Origin: an uncultured Crocinitomix sp.
GTDB lineage: Bacteria > Bacteroidota > Bacteroidia > Flavobacteriales_D > Crocinitomicaceae
Direction of reading: 5' to 3'
Assembly (NCBI GenBank): GCA_937136425.1
Contig: CAKZON010000023.1
Span: forward strand, 1 to 58,615
DNA: 58,615 nt
Shown here: piece by piece, positions 8,468 to 16,996 of the stretch
Numbering within the stretch: position 1 is the first letter of the stretch
Layout: each line of letters begins with the position of its first letter
Program-made: the position numbers and the translations under genes
The notes under the pieces: generated by a model
Databases searched by the model: none
Seen by the model: only the letters and a program-made list of their open reading frames with translations
Told to the model about the DNA's origin: nothing

Positions 8468-9346
8468 ATGATTGAACTAAAAAAAATAAGTGCCCATTTT
8501 GATTTGAAAGTGGTCGGTAATGAGGATCGAATGATTCAACGTGTTACGGCTTTAGCAAATCAGCAAGCAGATGGATTAACATGGGCAAAGGCAGATCAAT
8601 ATGCCGAAAAAATTAAGGTTGGAACATTATTGGTGAATGAAACCATTAATTTTGAACCTAAAGAAGGCGTTACTTATCTCATAACTAAAAAGGATGCCAA
8701 GTTAACTTTGTCGCTTATCATGAAGGAGTTTTTTGCGCCTTCGTCTGATTATTATCTGTTTGATGATACAGCTAGACATAGAAAAAATCCAAATTTAAAA
8801 ATAGCAGATCAGGCTTTTATAGGTCAAAACGTCACAATTGGTGATGGAACTGTAATTCACCCTTATGCTGTTATTGAGGCAGATTCTGTAATTGGAAAAA
8901 ACTGTGTTATTAAATCACATACTTCAATTGGATCAGAGGGGATGGGAATAGCATTAAATCCTGAAACCGATTTATTGGAAAAATTACCGCAAATTGGTAA
9001 TGTTGTAATGGAGGATCATGTTGACATTGGACCAAATACAACAGTTAGAAGGGGGGCTTTAGGTGTAACCTTAATTAAAGAAGGTTGTAAAATAGGAGCA
9101 CTCATTAACATTGGACATAATTGTATTATTGGACGAAATGTTATTCTAACCTGTAATATTGTTACTTCAGGGTCATCTGTTATAGGTGATTATGTTTACA
9201 TAGGTGTTAATGCAATGATTAGAAATGGAATTGAAATAGGTGAAAAAACACAAATAGGAATGGGGGCAGTGGTGACTAAATCGCTTCCACCTAATGTTGT
9301 GGCTTATGGAAATCCAGCCAAAATAATTCGTACAAGTGAGTCTTAA
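8468..9346 (+). CDS. LpxD-like N-acyltransferase
   Basis: Protein of 292 residues with an N-terminal domain (about 1-100) like the uridine-binding domain of LpxD, then hexapeptide repeats from about residue 110. It carries VDIGPNTTVRRGALGVT and NIGHNCIIGRN, equivalents of the LpxD catalytic His region, and ends with NVVAYGNPAKIIR. LpxD attaches a hydroxyacyl chain to UDP-3-O-acylglucosamine in lipid A synthesis, but this gene sits in a polysaccharide cluster away from lpxA/fabZ, so a paralogue acylating an amino sugar is likelier than the housekeeping enzyme. The variant RRGALGVT supports divergence. Confidence 0.75.
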   Translation: MIELKKISAHFDLKVVGNEDRMIQRVTALANQQADGLTWAKADQYAEKIKVGTLLVNETINFEPKEGVTYLITKKDAKLTLSLIMKEFFAPSSDYYLFDDTARHRKNPNLKIADQAFIGQNVTIGDGTVIHPYAVIEADSVIGKNCVIKSHTSIGSEGMGIALNPETDLLEKLPQIGNVVMEDHVDIGPNTTVRRGALGVTLIKEGCKIGALINIGHNCIIGRNVILTCNIVTSGSSVIGDYVYIGVNAMIRNGIEIGEKTQIGMGAVVTKSLPPNVVAYGNPAKIIRTSES

Positions 9347-10607
9347 TATCCTCATTATTTCAAGTTATTTCCCACCTGTGCCTGGTGTTGGTGGAAGAAG
9401 GTGGGCAAAATTTGTGAAATATTTGAGCCGAAAGGAGGAGGTTAACGTTCATGTGATCTCTGCTAAAAACACGGTTGAGAATGTAAAGTCTAGTTTTGCT
9501 GATGAGCTTAAAGGAGTTAATTTTAAGCATACGCAACTGCCTTCGAACTATCCTAAATATTTAGAGTTTTTGGAATTTTGGAAACCAACGCTTTTTCGTA
9601 AAGTAATGTTTCGTGCGCAGTTGTTTTCGCTCAAGCGTAAAGTGGAGGGGAATTATTGGGACTTTAGTGTTTTGTGGGAGTCGCACTTTAAAAAAACGAT
9701 TCCTGACATTATTCGTCGTGACAATATTACTAAGTTAATAGTTTCAGGCCCACCTTATCGTTATATCAAGTTTGCTCATGACTTAAAAGCCGAGTTCCCT
9801 AATCTCGAACTTATTTTAGATTACCGTGATCCGTGGAATGATTTTAATGATCCATTTCCTATTACAGAAGATCGACACGAATATGAAAGAGCCCTTGAAA
9901 AGGAAATGCTGCAAAAAGTAGATAAGATAATTACCGTATCTGCATTTCAAAAAAGTTTAATTGAGAAAAATCAACCCAATAGCGCTCCCATTTATTTGGT
10001 GCCTAATGGGTTTGATCATGAAGACTATCAAAATAATATTCGTCAAAAAGAACCTTCTGACAAAGTTAAATTGGTTCATTTTGGAACGCTTCATTATTTA
10101 AAAGATTATTATTGGGTGCCTTTTTTCAAAGCATATGCAAGGTTGAAAAAAGAACAGCCGGAAGTTTATAATACATTAGAAATTAGATTGGTAGGTTATT
10201 GCCCTGAACAAGTAAGTGCATTTATAGCTGAACATGATTTGGATGTTAAAATTCATGGAATGTTAGAACCTTTTGTAGCCTATGGAGAACTCAATCAAGC
10301 AGATGTAGCTTTGTGGTTTAAATATGACGGATCTCCAGGTGATTTTGCCACTAAATTTGGTGACTATATATCCATCAATAAATTTATGTGGACGTTCTCA
10401 GTTAAAGGGGCAGTGACTTCGCATATTGAAGAGCATAAAATTGGAAAAGTTTTCTACAGAGATGACTCTAAATTAGAAGAAACAATTTATGATGCGTTTT
10501 TGAATGTGCAAAAACCTGAGAATCGAATTTTCAATCCTGATTATGATTCAAGTGCTTTGCAAATTGTTAATCTTACAGATCAATTATTAGACGTGTTAGC
10601 CCAATGA
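9336..10607 (+). CDS. Glycosyltransferase, GT4-like (GTG start)
   Basis: Protein of 423 residues with an N-terminal SSYFPPVPGVGGRRWAKF stretch, typical of GT4 enzymes that bind their acceptor there, and ILDYRDPWNDF and YLVPNGFDHEDY in the hinge. The start is a GTG at 9336, inside the end of the LpxD-like gene (11-bp overlap); it gives MSLNILIISSYFPP, a proper first strand. It overlaps the small membrane-protein gene as ATGA (10604-10607). Function: glycosyl transfer in polysaccharide assembly; specificity unknown. Confidence 0.82.
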   Translation: MSLNILIISSYFPPVPGVGGRRWAKFVKYLSRKEEVNVHVISAKNTVENVKSSFADELKGVNFKHTQLPSNYPKYLEFLEFWKPTLFRKVMFRAQLFSLKRKVEGNYWDFSVLWESHFKKTIPDIIRRDNITKLIVSGPPYRYIKFAHDLKAEFPNLELILDYRDPWNDFNDPFPITEDRHEYERALEKEMLQKVDKIITVSAFQKSLIEKNQPNSAPIYLVPNGFDHEDYQNNIRQKEPSDKVKLVHFGTLHYLKDYYWVPFFKAYARLKKEQPEVYNTLEIRLVGYCPEQVSAFIAEHDLDVKIHGMLEPFVAYGELNQADVALWFKYDGSPGDFATKFGDYISINKFMWTFSVKGAVTSHIEEHKIGKVFYRDDSKLEETIYDAFLNVQKPENRIFNPDYDSSALQIVNLTDQLLDVLAQ

Positions 10608-10831
10608 AAAATTTAAGAAAAGCATTTCGTGCAATTGGTTGGTTAGGAATTGGAATCTCTACACTAGCCATTTGTTTTCATATTATAATGGGGTTTGGCA
10701 ATCAAATCTTTCATTATGAAAATTGGGGAGCATTGGCGGAGCTACTTATTTCTGAATACTTTTTGTGGTGGTATTTGTTTTTCGCTATAACGGCAGTTTT
10801 TTGGTATCTTGGAAAAGAACCTAAAAAATAA
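10604..10831 (+). CDS. Small two-helix membrane protein
   Basis: A 75-residue protein with two hydrophobic segments, roughly residues 10-30 (IGWLGIGISTLAICFHIIMG) and 47-68 (LISEYFLWWYLFFAITAVFWY), joined by a short polar loop, with a basic N-terminus and a KEPKK tail. I do not recognise a family. The ATGA overlap with the glycosyltransferase gene implies coupled expression with the polysaccharide genes, but the following signal peptidase is only 26 bp away and it could also belong with that. Confidence 0.7.
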   Translation: MKNLRKAFRAIGWLGIGISTLAICFHIIMGFGNQIFHYENWGALAELLISEYFLWWYLFFAITAVFWYLGKEPKK

Positions 10832-10857
10832 AGTCTCGACTTTCCCAAAACGACACT

Positions 10858-11562
10858 ATGGACGAATTAAATTCTAAGAAGAAGAAAGTAAGTATCTGGG
10901 TGAAAATGGCCATTTTTTTCGGAGGATTAATTGTTCTATTTGCTGTACTTAGAGTTTTTGGAGTTTTACAATGGTATTCGATTAACGGAACAAGTAATAT
11001 GCCCGCGTTAAAGCACGGAGAGCAAATTTTAGCTACAAACTTATATACACCAGAAAGGTTTGATTTAGTAATGTATAAACATGCAACTCACGGTACTGAA
11101 GAATTTTGGACTAAAAGAGTTTGTGCATTTGAAGGAGAAAAGGTTTGGTTTGAAGATGGAACGTTTTATGTCGACGGAGAAGACATGGATAAGGACTTGA
11201 CCTTGCAGTATCGTTATCGTTGCGAATATTCGTACGGAGAGGTTGTAGCAAATAAATTAAACTTAGAGCCTTATGTTGACTATGTTCCAAATGCAATTGG
11301 ACACAATAAGGGAGATTCTCTTGATTTGTTTTTGACAAAGGAACAAGTGAGAAGGCGACCTTTATTGAAACGCCGAATATTAAATGAAACGAACGAAACA
11401 ATAGTAGCATTTTGGGGAGAAGATTGGAATGAGAATTATTTTGGTCCTGTTATAGTACCTAAGAATCATTGTTTCCTTTTGGGAGACAATCGAGATAATA
11501 GTTTAGATTCAAGATATATTGGCTGCATCAGTATGGATGATATTGTGGGAGTTTTGTTTTAG
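10858..11562 (+). CDS. lepB: Signal peptidase I (S26 family)
   Basis: Membrane-anchored serine protease of 234 residues that removes signal peptides from exported proteins. One transmembrane helix lies at about 15-35. The catalytic Ser46 is in GTSNMPAL (normally GxSMxP; here Asn stands between Ser and Met), the general-base Lys86 is in WTKRV, and box E reads LLGDNRDNSLDSR near the C-terminus. An insertion of about 70 residues sits between the Lys region and box E, as in several Bacteroidota enzymes. The SNM spacing departs from the strict motif, so this may be a specialised paralogue and not the main housekeeping enzyme. Confidence 0.82.
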   Translation: MDELNSKKKKVSIWVKMAIFFGGLIVLFAVLRVFGVLQWYSINGTSNMPALKHGEQILATNLYTPERFDLVMYKHATHGTEEFWTKRVCAFEGEKVWFEDGTFYVDGEDMDKDLTLQYRYRCEYSYGEVVANKLNLEPYVDYVPNAIGHNKGDSLDLFLTKEQVRRRPLLKRRILNETNETIVAFWGEDWNENYFGPVIVPKNHCFLLGDNRDNSLDSRYIGCISMDDIVGVLF

Positions 11563-11586
11563 CGCAGGCAATTTCTGAAATAAAAA

Positions 11587-11612
11587 AAGCGACTCGATAA
11601 ATCAAGTCGCTT
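11587..11612 (-). terminator. Intrinsic terminator of the 11669-11926 gene
   Basis: Inverted repeat with 11-bp arms (11587-11597 and 11602-11612) and a 4-nt loop. On the - strand the stem pairs fully with one G-U and is followed by a run of seven U; on the + strand the same position is a C-A mismatch and the U run is missing. It therefore mainly serves the - strand gene, although it lies between convergent genes. Confidence 0.75.
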
Positions 11613-11668
11613 GTATATTATTAGTTTGATCAAAGTGACCAACTAGGAGCTATTTCTCTCTCTCCTCC

Positions 11669-11926
11669 TTAACCTAATGAGTCTTCTGGTTCACCACCAC
11701 CGCCCATCCCGGTAGAATCATCATCTGGATAATCATCTCCAAAATCTATGTCTGTTGAATCAAAATCAAAATCATCCTCATAATCTGTAGAATCACAATC
11801 ATCCACCCAAATGCTATCTGATTCAGAATAATCAGTTGGTACAATCTCCTCTGGTGTGCAAGCAGTATGACCAACTAACATTATAGCTAAAACTGCACTA
11901 AATACAAAAAATTTTCTCGCGCTCAT
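11669..11926 (-). CDS. Small acidic secreted protein, possible lipoprotein
   Basis: An 85-residue protein with a hydrophobic signal sequence (about residues 5-20) followed by GHTACTPEE. The Cys at residue 23 could be lipidated, but His at -3 is not a good lipobox. The mature part is extremely rich in Asp, Glu and Ser (DYEDDFDFDSTDIDFGDD) and ends in a GGGG-containing tail, so it is probably disordered and may bind Ca2+. No family recognised. It is monocistronic: terminator downstream at 11587-11612 and more than 300 bp of non-coding DNA upstream. Confidence 0.65.
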   Translation of the reverse strand: MSARKFFVFSAVLAIMLVGHTACTPEEIVPTDYSESDSIWVDDCDSTDYEDDFDFDSTDIDFGDDYPDDDSTGMGGGGEPEDSLG

Positions 11927-12144
11927 ATTTTTAAATTTTAATTAATACTATCTTAATTACAAGAGCTGTTTTAATTGGGTTGTACAGAAAACAGTTTGAT
12001 TGATTTAATGGTAGGAGTGAGTGATTAAAAGGTTTATAATTTCATTTTATATTGATTTTGTTAGAAGGAAATAGGGTAAATGAATACGGTCTTCAAGTAT
12101 AATCGAAGCTCATTTTAATGTGCTAATGAACCCTACGCACAAAA

Positions 12145-12173
12145 AAACGACTCAATTAAAAATCAAGTCGTTT
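12145..12173 (-). terminator. Intrinsic terminator, likely of the 12349-13260 gene
   Basis: Arms of at least 8 bp (12145-12152 with 12166-12173; up to 12 bp allowing G-U) around an A/T loop, followed on the - strand by a U run. The core CGACTTGATTT is almost the same as in the terminator at 11587-11612. It lies 176 bp past the stop of the barrel gene. Confidence 0.6.
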
Positions 12174-12279
12174 AATATTTTTAAGCAGATAAAGCTATAA
12201 TTCTGAACCTGCTACAATGCTTTTAAAGGTTACGTTCGAGCTATAAATTTGAATAATTAGCTTGAGTTCTGAGCCAGCC

Positions 12280-12338
12280 CGAGTATAGGACACCGAGTAA
12301 AGAGCACTGAGGATCTTGAAGTGCTAGGTGCGAAGTGC
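12280..12338. repeat. Decayed 7/14-bp tandem repeat next to a stop codon
   Basis: Two 14-bp units (CGAGTATAGGACAC and CGAGTAAAGAGCAC, 11 of 14 identical) are followed by diverged units ending in GAAGTGC-TAGGTGC-GAAGTGC. The period of 7 matches the arrays at 25174-25290. It ends 10 bp downstream of the - strand gene's stop. Confidence 0.5.
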
Positions 12339-12348
12339 AATTACTAAA

Positions 12349-13260
12349 TTAGAACTTCGCTTTAGTTCCTCCCCATCTTCTCTTACGCCCGTACATCCAA
12401 GAGTAGTTCTTTCTGTAAAAACTACCTCTAGTACGAATCAAATAACTGTAAGAAATGGTCATGGTCATGAAGTTGTCACGATCTGTAGGATCGCCTCTAG
12501 GAGCTCCTGGACCATATTGATTTCCTAGAGGAATATCAAGAAATGGATTGGCTTCATAACGATTTGCTAATTCAGCAGCAAGTGGATCACTAGACATTTC
12601 TGCCGGAGTAACATAAGTATTGCTTATATCATCTAAATAGTCAGTAAATGTCCAATTCCATGCATATTCAAAACCAAATCGGTGAATCTTTTTATGCGTA
12701 AAGAAAAAGCCGCCACCAAAAGGAAGTGTTAATACAACTCTGCTGTAGTTAACACCTTCTGTCATTAAAGGGCGCAATTTCACTTTTGTTCCGTTATAAT
12801 CTGCTTTAGGATTATGGTAGATCCCTCCAACACCAGCAAAGAAATAAGTTTGATAATCAGTTCTATACCTTCCGCGATAACCAACGTCCGAAACAGATAA
12901 GATTTGCGGATAAAGCTCTAGTTTCGCATTAAGGTGTAATACATTATTTACAAACTGTAAGTTACGTCCCAACCTCGCTCTATTGTCTGAGTTAGAATCT
13001 TTTCCTTGAAGTCTATTAAAATCAAATGATGCCTGAACAGCAAACAATGGATGGAAACGATAACGAGCAAAGGCACCAAAGTCCCAACGCGTATCACGAA
13101 GTTCCATATTGTAAACAAATCCACGAGCTAAATCTCCACTACCAATGTCTCCTAAAAAATTTGAAACACCTGCATGAACACCAAAGCCCAAATTATACTG
13201 TTGCGCTTTCGTAAAGGTAGCAGATGCAATCAGACAAAGAAGAAGCAGTGTTTTTTTCAT
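12349..13260 (-). CDS. Outer-membrane beta-barrel protein, DUF6089/PorG-like
   Basis: Protein of 303 residues with a signal peptide (about 1-19, cleavage near FTKAQQ) and alternating short hydrophobic beta strands. The start of the mature protein, YNLGFGVHAGVSNFLGDIGS, resembles DUF6089 proteins, the family to which the type IX secretion component PorG belongs. The C-terminus is basic (YGRKRRWGGTKAKF). It should sit in the outer membrane. Other T9SS parts are far away in the window, so membership in that system is plausible but not shown by context. A promoter is visible at 13283-13313 and a terminator at 12145-12173. Confidence 0.7.
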   Translation of the reverse strand: MKKTLLLLCLIASATFTKAQQYNLGFGVHAGVSNFLGDIGSGDLARGFVYNMELRDTRWDFGAFARYRFHPLFAVQASFDFNRLQGKDSNSDNRARLGRNLQFVNNVLHLNAKLELYPQILSVSDVGYRGRYRTDYQTYFFAGVGGIYHNPKADYNGTKVKLRPLMTEGVNYSRVVLTLPFGGGFFFTHKKIHRFGFEYAWNWTFTDYLDDISNTYVTPAEMSSDPLAAELANRYEANPFLDIPLGNQYGPGAPRGDPTDRDNFMTMTISYSYLIRTRGSFYRKNYSWMYGRKRRWGGTKAKF

Positions 13261-13282
13261 ATTATTAAAAGTGCATTTAACG

Positions 13283-13313
13283 TAAAATTAAGCTTTTACA
13301 GATTGCAGTCAAA
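13283..13313 (-). promoter_or_regulatory. Bacteroidota-type promoter for the 12349-13260 gene
   Basis: On the - strand TTTG (13310-13313) is followed after exactly 19 bp by TAATTTTA (13283-13290), one mismatch from TAnnTTTG. The ATG is 23 bp downstream, so the leader is short. Confidence 0.5.
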
Positions 13314-13398
13314 CTAATTTATGAAAAAAAAGCCAATCTTTCGACCATTCGCCTAAATTCATTGATATTATGCGTAAATTCGTACGGCTAAAATCTAA

Positions 13399-14358
13399 AT
13401 GATGGCAAAGAATAGAATTACCGAATTAATGGGCATTAAATACCCTTTAATTCAAGCAGGAATGATCTGGTGTTCAGGTTGGGAACTGGCAGCTTCTGTA
13501 AGTAACGCAGGAGGATTAGGGATCATAGGATCTGGATCAATGTATCCTGAAGTTTTAGATGAACACATCCGTAAATGTAAGGAAGCAACGGATAAACCTT
13601 TTGCTGTAAACTTACCCATGCTATACCCTGCGATTGATGAGCATATCAAAACAATTATAAAGTACAAAGTTCCTATCGTTTTCACATCAGCCGGTAACCC
13701 TAAAACATGGACCGCGTTATTGAAAGAAAACGGAATAACTGTGGTACATGTGGTGTCAAGCTTAAAGTTTGCGTTAAAATCGCAAGATGCTGGAGTTGAT
13801 GCTGTTGTTGTAGAAGGTTTTGAAGCTGGTGGACATAACGGGTTGGATGAAACAACTACGTTTACATTGGTTCCAACTGTGACGCAAAAATTGAACATTC
13901 CTGTAATTGCTGCAGGAGGTATTGCAACCGGAAGAGGAATGCTTGCAGCTATGGTTTTAGGTGCAGATGCAGTTCAAATAGGAAGTCGTTTTGTAGCTTC
14001 AAATGAGTCTTCGGCACATATCAATTTTAAAGATAAGGTAGTTGAAACTAAAGATGGTGGTACGCAATTAACGTTAAAAGAATTGACTCCAGTGAGATTG
14101 ATTAAAAGTCCGTTTTACCAAAAAATTGTAGAAGCCTATAAAGAAGATGCAAGCCCTGAAGAGTTGAAAGAATTATTAGGAAGAGGCCGTGCAAAAAAAG
14201 GAATGTTTGAGGGAGATATGGAAGAGGGAGAACTAGAAATAGGACAGGTAGCAAGTATTATTGATGAAATAAAACCGGCTGCTGATATTGTTTCAGAAAT
14301 AATAAACGAATATCATGAGGCGTTAAGCGAATTCAACGCGGATAAACATCAATTTTAA
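13399..14358 (+). CDS. Nitronate monooxygenase / FabK-like flavin enzyme
   Basis: TIM-barrel FMN enzyme of 319 residues. It has YPLIQAGMIWCSGWELAASVSNAGGLG at the N-terminus, VVEGFEAGGHNG (substrate/FMN loop with the conserved His), IPVIAAGGIATGRGM and LGADAVQIGSRFVAS (phosphate-binding). These features are shared by 2-nitropropane dioxygenase-type nitronate monooxygenases and FabK enoyl-ACP reductases, and the two cannot be separated here. The C-terminal part is longer than in FabK. It overlaps the M16 peptidase gene by 1 bp (TAATG), so it is expressed with an apparently unrelated peptidase pair. Confidence 0.8.
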   Translation: MMAKNRITELMGIKYPLIQAGMIWCSGWELAASVSNAGGLGIIGSGSMYPEVLDEHIRKCKEATDKPFAVNLPMLYPAIDEHIKTIIKYKVPIVFTSAGNPKTWTALLKENGITVVHVVSSLKFALKSQDAGVDAVVVEGFEAGGHNGLDETTTFTLVPTVTQKLNIPVIAAGGIATGRGMLAAMVLGADAVQIGSRFVASNESSAHINFKDKVVETKDGGTQLTLKELTPVRLIKSPFYQKIVEAYKEDASPEELKELLGRGRAKKGMFEGDMEEGELEIGQVASIIDEIKPAADIVSEIINEYHEALSEFNADKHQF

Positions 14359-15596
14359 TGATAAACTACGAAGAGTTTAAGCTTGACAATGGCTTAAAAG
14401 TAATCTTTCATCAAGACAAAACCACTCCTTTAGCGGTGCTCAATATTTTGTATGATGTTGGAGCGAAAGATGAGGAAGAAAGTAGAACTGGATTTGCACA
14501 TTTATTCGAGCATTTAATGTTCGGCGGATCAAAAAACATTCCCAACTTCGACACGCCCTTGCAAATGGCAGGCGGTGAGTGTAATGCCTTTACGAGTAAT
14601 GATATCACCAATTACTACAATACCTTACCGGCGCAAAATATTGAAACGGCTTTTTGGTTAGAGAGTGATCGAATGTTAGAATTGGCATTTACTCCTAAAA
14701 GTTTAGAAGTGCAAAGAGGGGTGGTGATTGAAGAGTTTAAGCAACGATATTTAAATCAACCTTATGGAGATGTTTGGTTGAATTTTCGTCCGTTAGTTTA
14801 TAAAAATCATCCTTATAAATGGGCAACAATAGGTAAGGAAATAGCGCATATTGAAAATGCAACAATGGAGGATGTGAAAGGTTTTTTCTTTAAACATTAC
14901 TCCCCACAAAACGCTGTTATGGTGGTTGGTGGTAATTTAGAATTACAACAAGTTAAGGATTTGGCTGAAAAATGGTTTGGTCCAATTCCTGCCCGTGAAA
15001 AATATGTGCGAAACATTCCTGCAGAACCTGAACAGACAGAAGCGCGTGAACTAGTTATAGAACGAGATGTTCCTTCTAAAGCATTTTATATGGCTTTTAG
15101 AATGGGGAATAGAACTAGTGCTGATCATTTCATTGGAGATTTATGCTCAGATATTATTGCAGGGAGCAAATCTTCCCGATTATATAATCGTCTTATTGTT
15201 GAAGAAAAGAAATTTACAAGTATCTCGGCCTATATCACAGGTTCATTAGAAGAAGGATTGTTTATTATCTCTGGACACCTAAATCAAGAGACGACTTTTG
15301 AGGATGCCCAAGCGGCAATTTGGGAAGAGTTGGATAATTTGGAAGGATCTTTAATGGACGCTAAAGAATTGACAAAGGTTAAAAACAAACATAAAACAAG
15401 TAAAGTTTTCTCTGAACAAAGTTTGCTAAATAGGGTAATGAATATTGCCTTTTATGAGAATATGGGGAAACTTAGTGAGATCAATAATGTACTTGAAAAT
15501 TATGATCGTATCACAGCTGAAGATATTCAAGATTTTTCAAAACGAATTTTTGCTCGAAATAAGCAATCAGTTCTTAAAGTAAATATAAAGAAATGA
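14358..15596 (+). CDS. M16 zinc metallopeptidase, active subunit
   Basis: Insulinase-family peptidase of 412 residues. The zinc site is His48-Leu-Phe-Glu51-His52 (HLFEH) with a third ligand likely at Glu125 in the VVIEEF stretch. It has no signal peptide, so it is probably cytoplasmic. It is half the length of pitrilysin and is followed directly (ATGA, 15593-15596) by a second M16 gene that lacks the zinc motif, matching two-gene heterodimeric M16 proteases such as the mitochondrial-processing-peptidase-like bacterial pairs. Substrates are probably unfolded peptides. Confidence 0.88.
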   Translation: MINYEEFKLDNGLKVIFHQDKTTPLAVLNILYDVGAKDEEESRTGFAHLFEHLMFGGSKNIPNFDTPLQMAGGECNAFTSNDITNYYNTLPAQNIETAFWLESDRMLELAFTPKSLEVQRGVVIEEFKQRYLNQPYGDVWLNFRPLVYKNHPYKWATIGKEIAHIENATMEDVKGFFFKHYSPQNAVMVVGGNLELQQVKDLAEKWFGPIPAREKYVRNIPAEPEQTEARELVIERDVPSKAFYMAFRMGNRTSADHFIGDLCSDIIAGSKSSRLYNRLIVEEKKFTSISAYITGSLEEGLFIISGHLNQETTFEDAQAAIWEELDNLEGSLMDAKELTKVKNKHKTSKVFSEQSLLNRVMNIAFYENMGKLSEINNVLENYDRITAEDIQDFSKRIFARNKQSVLKVNIKK

Positions 15597-16855
15597 ACAG
15601 AAGCATTGCACCCAATTATAGCCAACCAGAAAGTTTAGCTATTCAGTTCCCTGAGGAAATTGAGTTGGCAAATGGTGTTCAACTATTTTGGACGAAGGAT
15701 GTAAAGGATGATTCTGTTAAGCTTGATATAGAGTGGAGAGCAGGTTCAAAGTATCAATCTAAAAAATTGGTGGCCAACTTTACGAATAAATTGATGCTTT
15801 CAGGAAATGAGGATCGACCAGCATCAGCAATTGCTTCTGAAATTGACTATTACGGAGGTTATTTACAACATGAGTTGGATCGTGATCATGCAGGAATCGT
15901 TTTATATGGATTACGCGAAAACATTTCAGATGTATTTCGAATCGTAACCGAAGCATTTTCGGCTGCTTCATTTCCTCAAAAACAATTCGAAAAAGAGCGA
16001 ACGGTCGCTTCCATGTCTTTTAAAATTGAATCGAAAAAAGTAAAAAACTTATGCCAAAGACGCTTTAATAAGGCCATTTTTGGAAAAGAGTCAGTTTACG
16101 GGCAGTCTGCGGTAGAAGAAGATTTTACAGCCGTTGAGCAAGAGGATTTGAAAACCTTTTATAAAGAAGTTTATCAACAAGGAACACCTACTTTATTCTT
16201 AGTAGGTAATGTGACTGAATCCTTTATTGAGCAATTAAAAAAATGGGCAGAAAATTTCTCTCCAAAAACGATTAATTATACGCCTAATGCTCCAGAGCAA
16301 GAAAAAGGGAGAATTGCGAATATAGAAGTTGAAGACGCGATACAATCAGCCATTCGAGTAGGGCGCTTAATGTTTAAAAAAACACATCCAGATTATTTTG
16401 GGTTCCAATTGTTAAATACAGTGTTGGGCGGATATTTTGGCAGTCGTTTAATGGCGAATATCAGAGAAGATAAAGGCTATACCTACGGTATCGGTTCTGA
16501 CATGGCAGTGATGGAAGATGCTGCTTATTTTTTGATTAGTACAGAAGTTGGAATTGATGTTCGCGAGCAGACCATACAAGAAATTTTCAATGAAATTGAG
16601 CGTTTGCAAACTGAACTCATTTCGGAGGAAGAATTACTAAAAGTTAAAAACTACCTTTTAGGCGATTTTTTGCGACATGCAGACGGGCCAATTGCAATGA
16701 TGGAGAACTTCAAAAATATCCACTTCAATCTATTGCCTAAAACCTACTATTCTGATTTCATTCAAGCCATTCATAATACTACAGCTGCGGAACTACAAAA
16801 CTTGGCAATTAAGTATTTGCAACGAGACGATTTAACTGTTGTTACTGCAGGCTAG
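15593..16855 (+). CDS. M16 family protein, inactive partner subunit
   Basis: Protein of 420 residues with the M16 fold. In place of HxxEH it reads ANFTNKLMLSG, so it cannot bind zinc. It keeps the C-terminal SRLMANIREDKGYTYGIGS block, whose Arg and Tyr contribute to the active site of the partner in heterodimeric M16 enzymes. With the upstream gene it should form one active site per heterodimer. No export signal. No terminator is visible after it; 141 bp separate it from the next gene. Confidence 0.85.
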   Translation: MNRSIAPNYSQPESLAIQFPEEIELANGVQLFWTKDVKDDSVKLDIEWRAGSKYQSKKLVANFTNKLMLSGNEDRPASAIASEIDYYGGYLQHELDRDHAGIVLYGLRENISDVFRIVTEAFSAASFPQKQFEKERTVASMSFKIESKKVKNLCQRRFNKAIFGKESVYGQSAVEEDFTAVEQEDLKTFYKEVYQQGTPTLFLVGNVTESFIEQLKKWAENFSPKTINYTPNAPEQEKGRIANIEVEDAIQSAIRVGRLMFKKTHPDYFGFQLLNTVLGGYFGSRLMANIREDKGYTYGIGSDMAVMEDAAYFLISTEVGIDVREQTIQEIFNEIERLQTELISEEELLKVKNYLLGDFLRHADGPIAMMENFKNIHFNLLPKTYYSDFIQAIHNTTAAELQNLAIKYLQRDDLTVVTAG

Positions 16856-16955
16856 AAATTAAAGAAATCTTTTACTGAATTTTCACACTCTTTACACTTG
16901 ATTGGTATAATTATGTTGTAATCAGTTTGTAATAACCTCTTTGAATTCACGTTAA

Positions 16956-16963
16956 TAGGTTTG
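16956..16963 (+). promoter_or_regulatory. Possible -7 box (TAGGTTTG) of the 16997 gene
   Basis: TAGGTTTG is a full match to TAnnTTTG, 33 bp before the ATG at 16997. Upstream TTTG elements lie 12 bp and 26 bp away, neither at the usual 19, so the -33 part is uncertain. Confidence 0.35.
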
Positions 16964-16996
16964 AGCTCAAAACTTATTAATTCTTAAAAAAGAGAT

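Larger units (their letters stand above)
11927..12348. other. Non-coding stretch between two - strand genes
   Basis: This stretch of 422 bp holds no convincing gene. It contains the presumed 5' region of the acidic protein gene (11927-12000), a hairpin terminator (12145-12173) and a decayed 7/14-bp tandem repeat (12280-12338). The remainder is A/T-rich with no feature I can support. Confidence 0.6.

Noticed and set aside
13452..13898. 148-residue - strand ORF
   Set aside because: Antisense to the nitronate monooxygenase-like gene; shadow of a Gly/Ala-rich coding frame.
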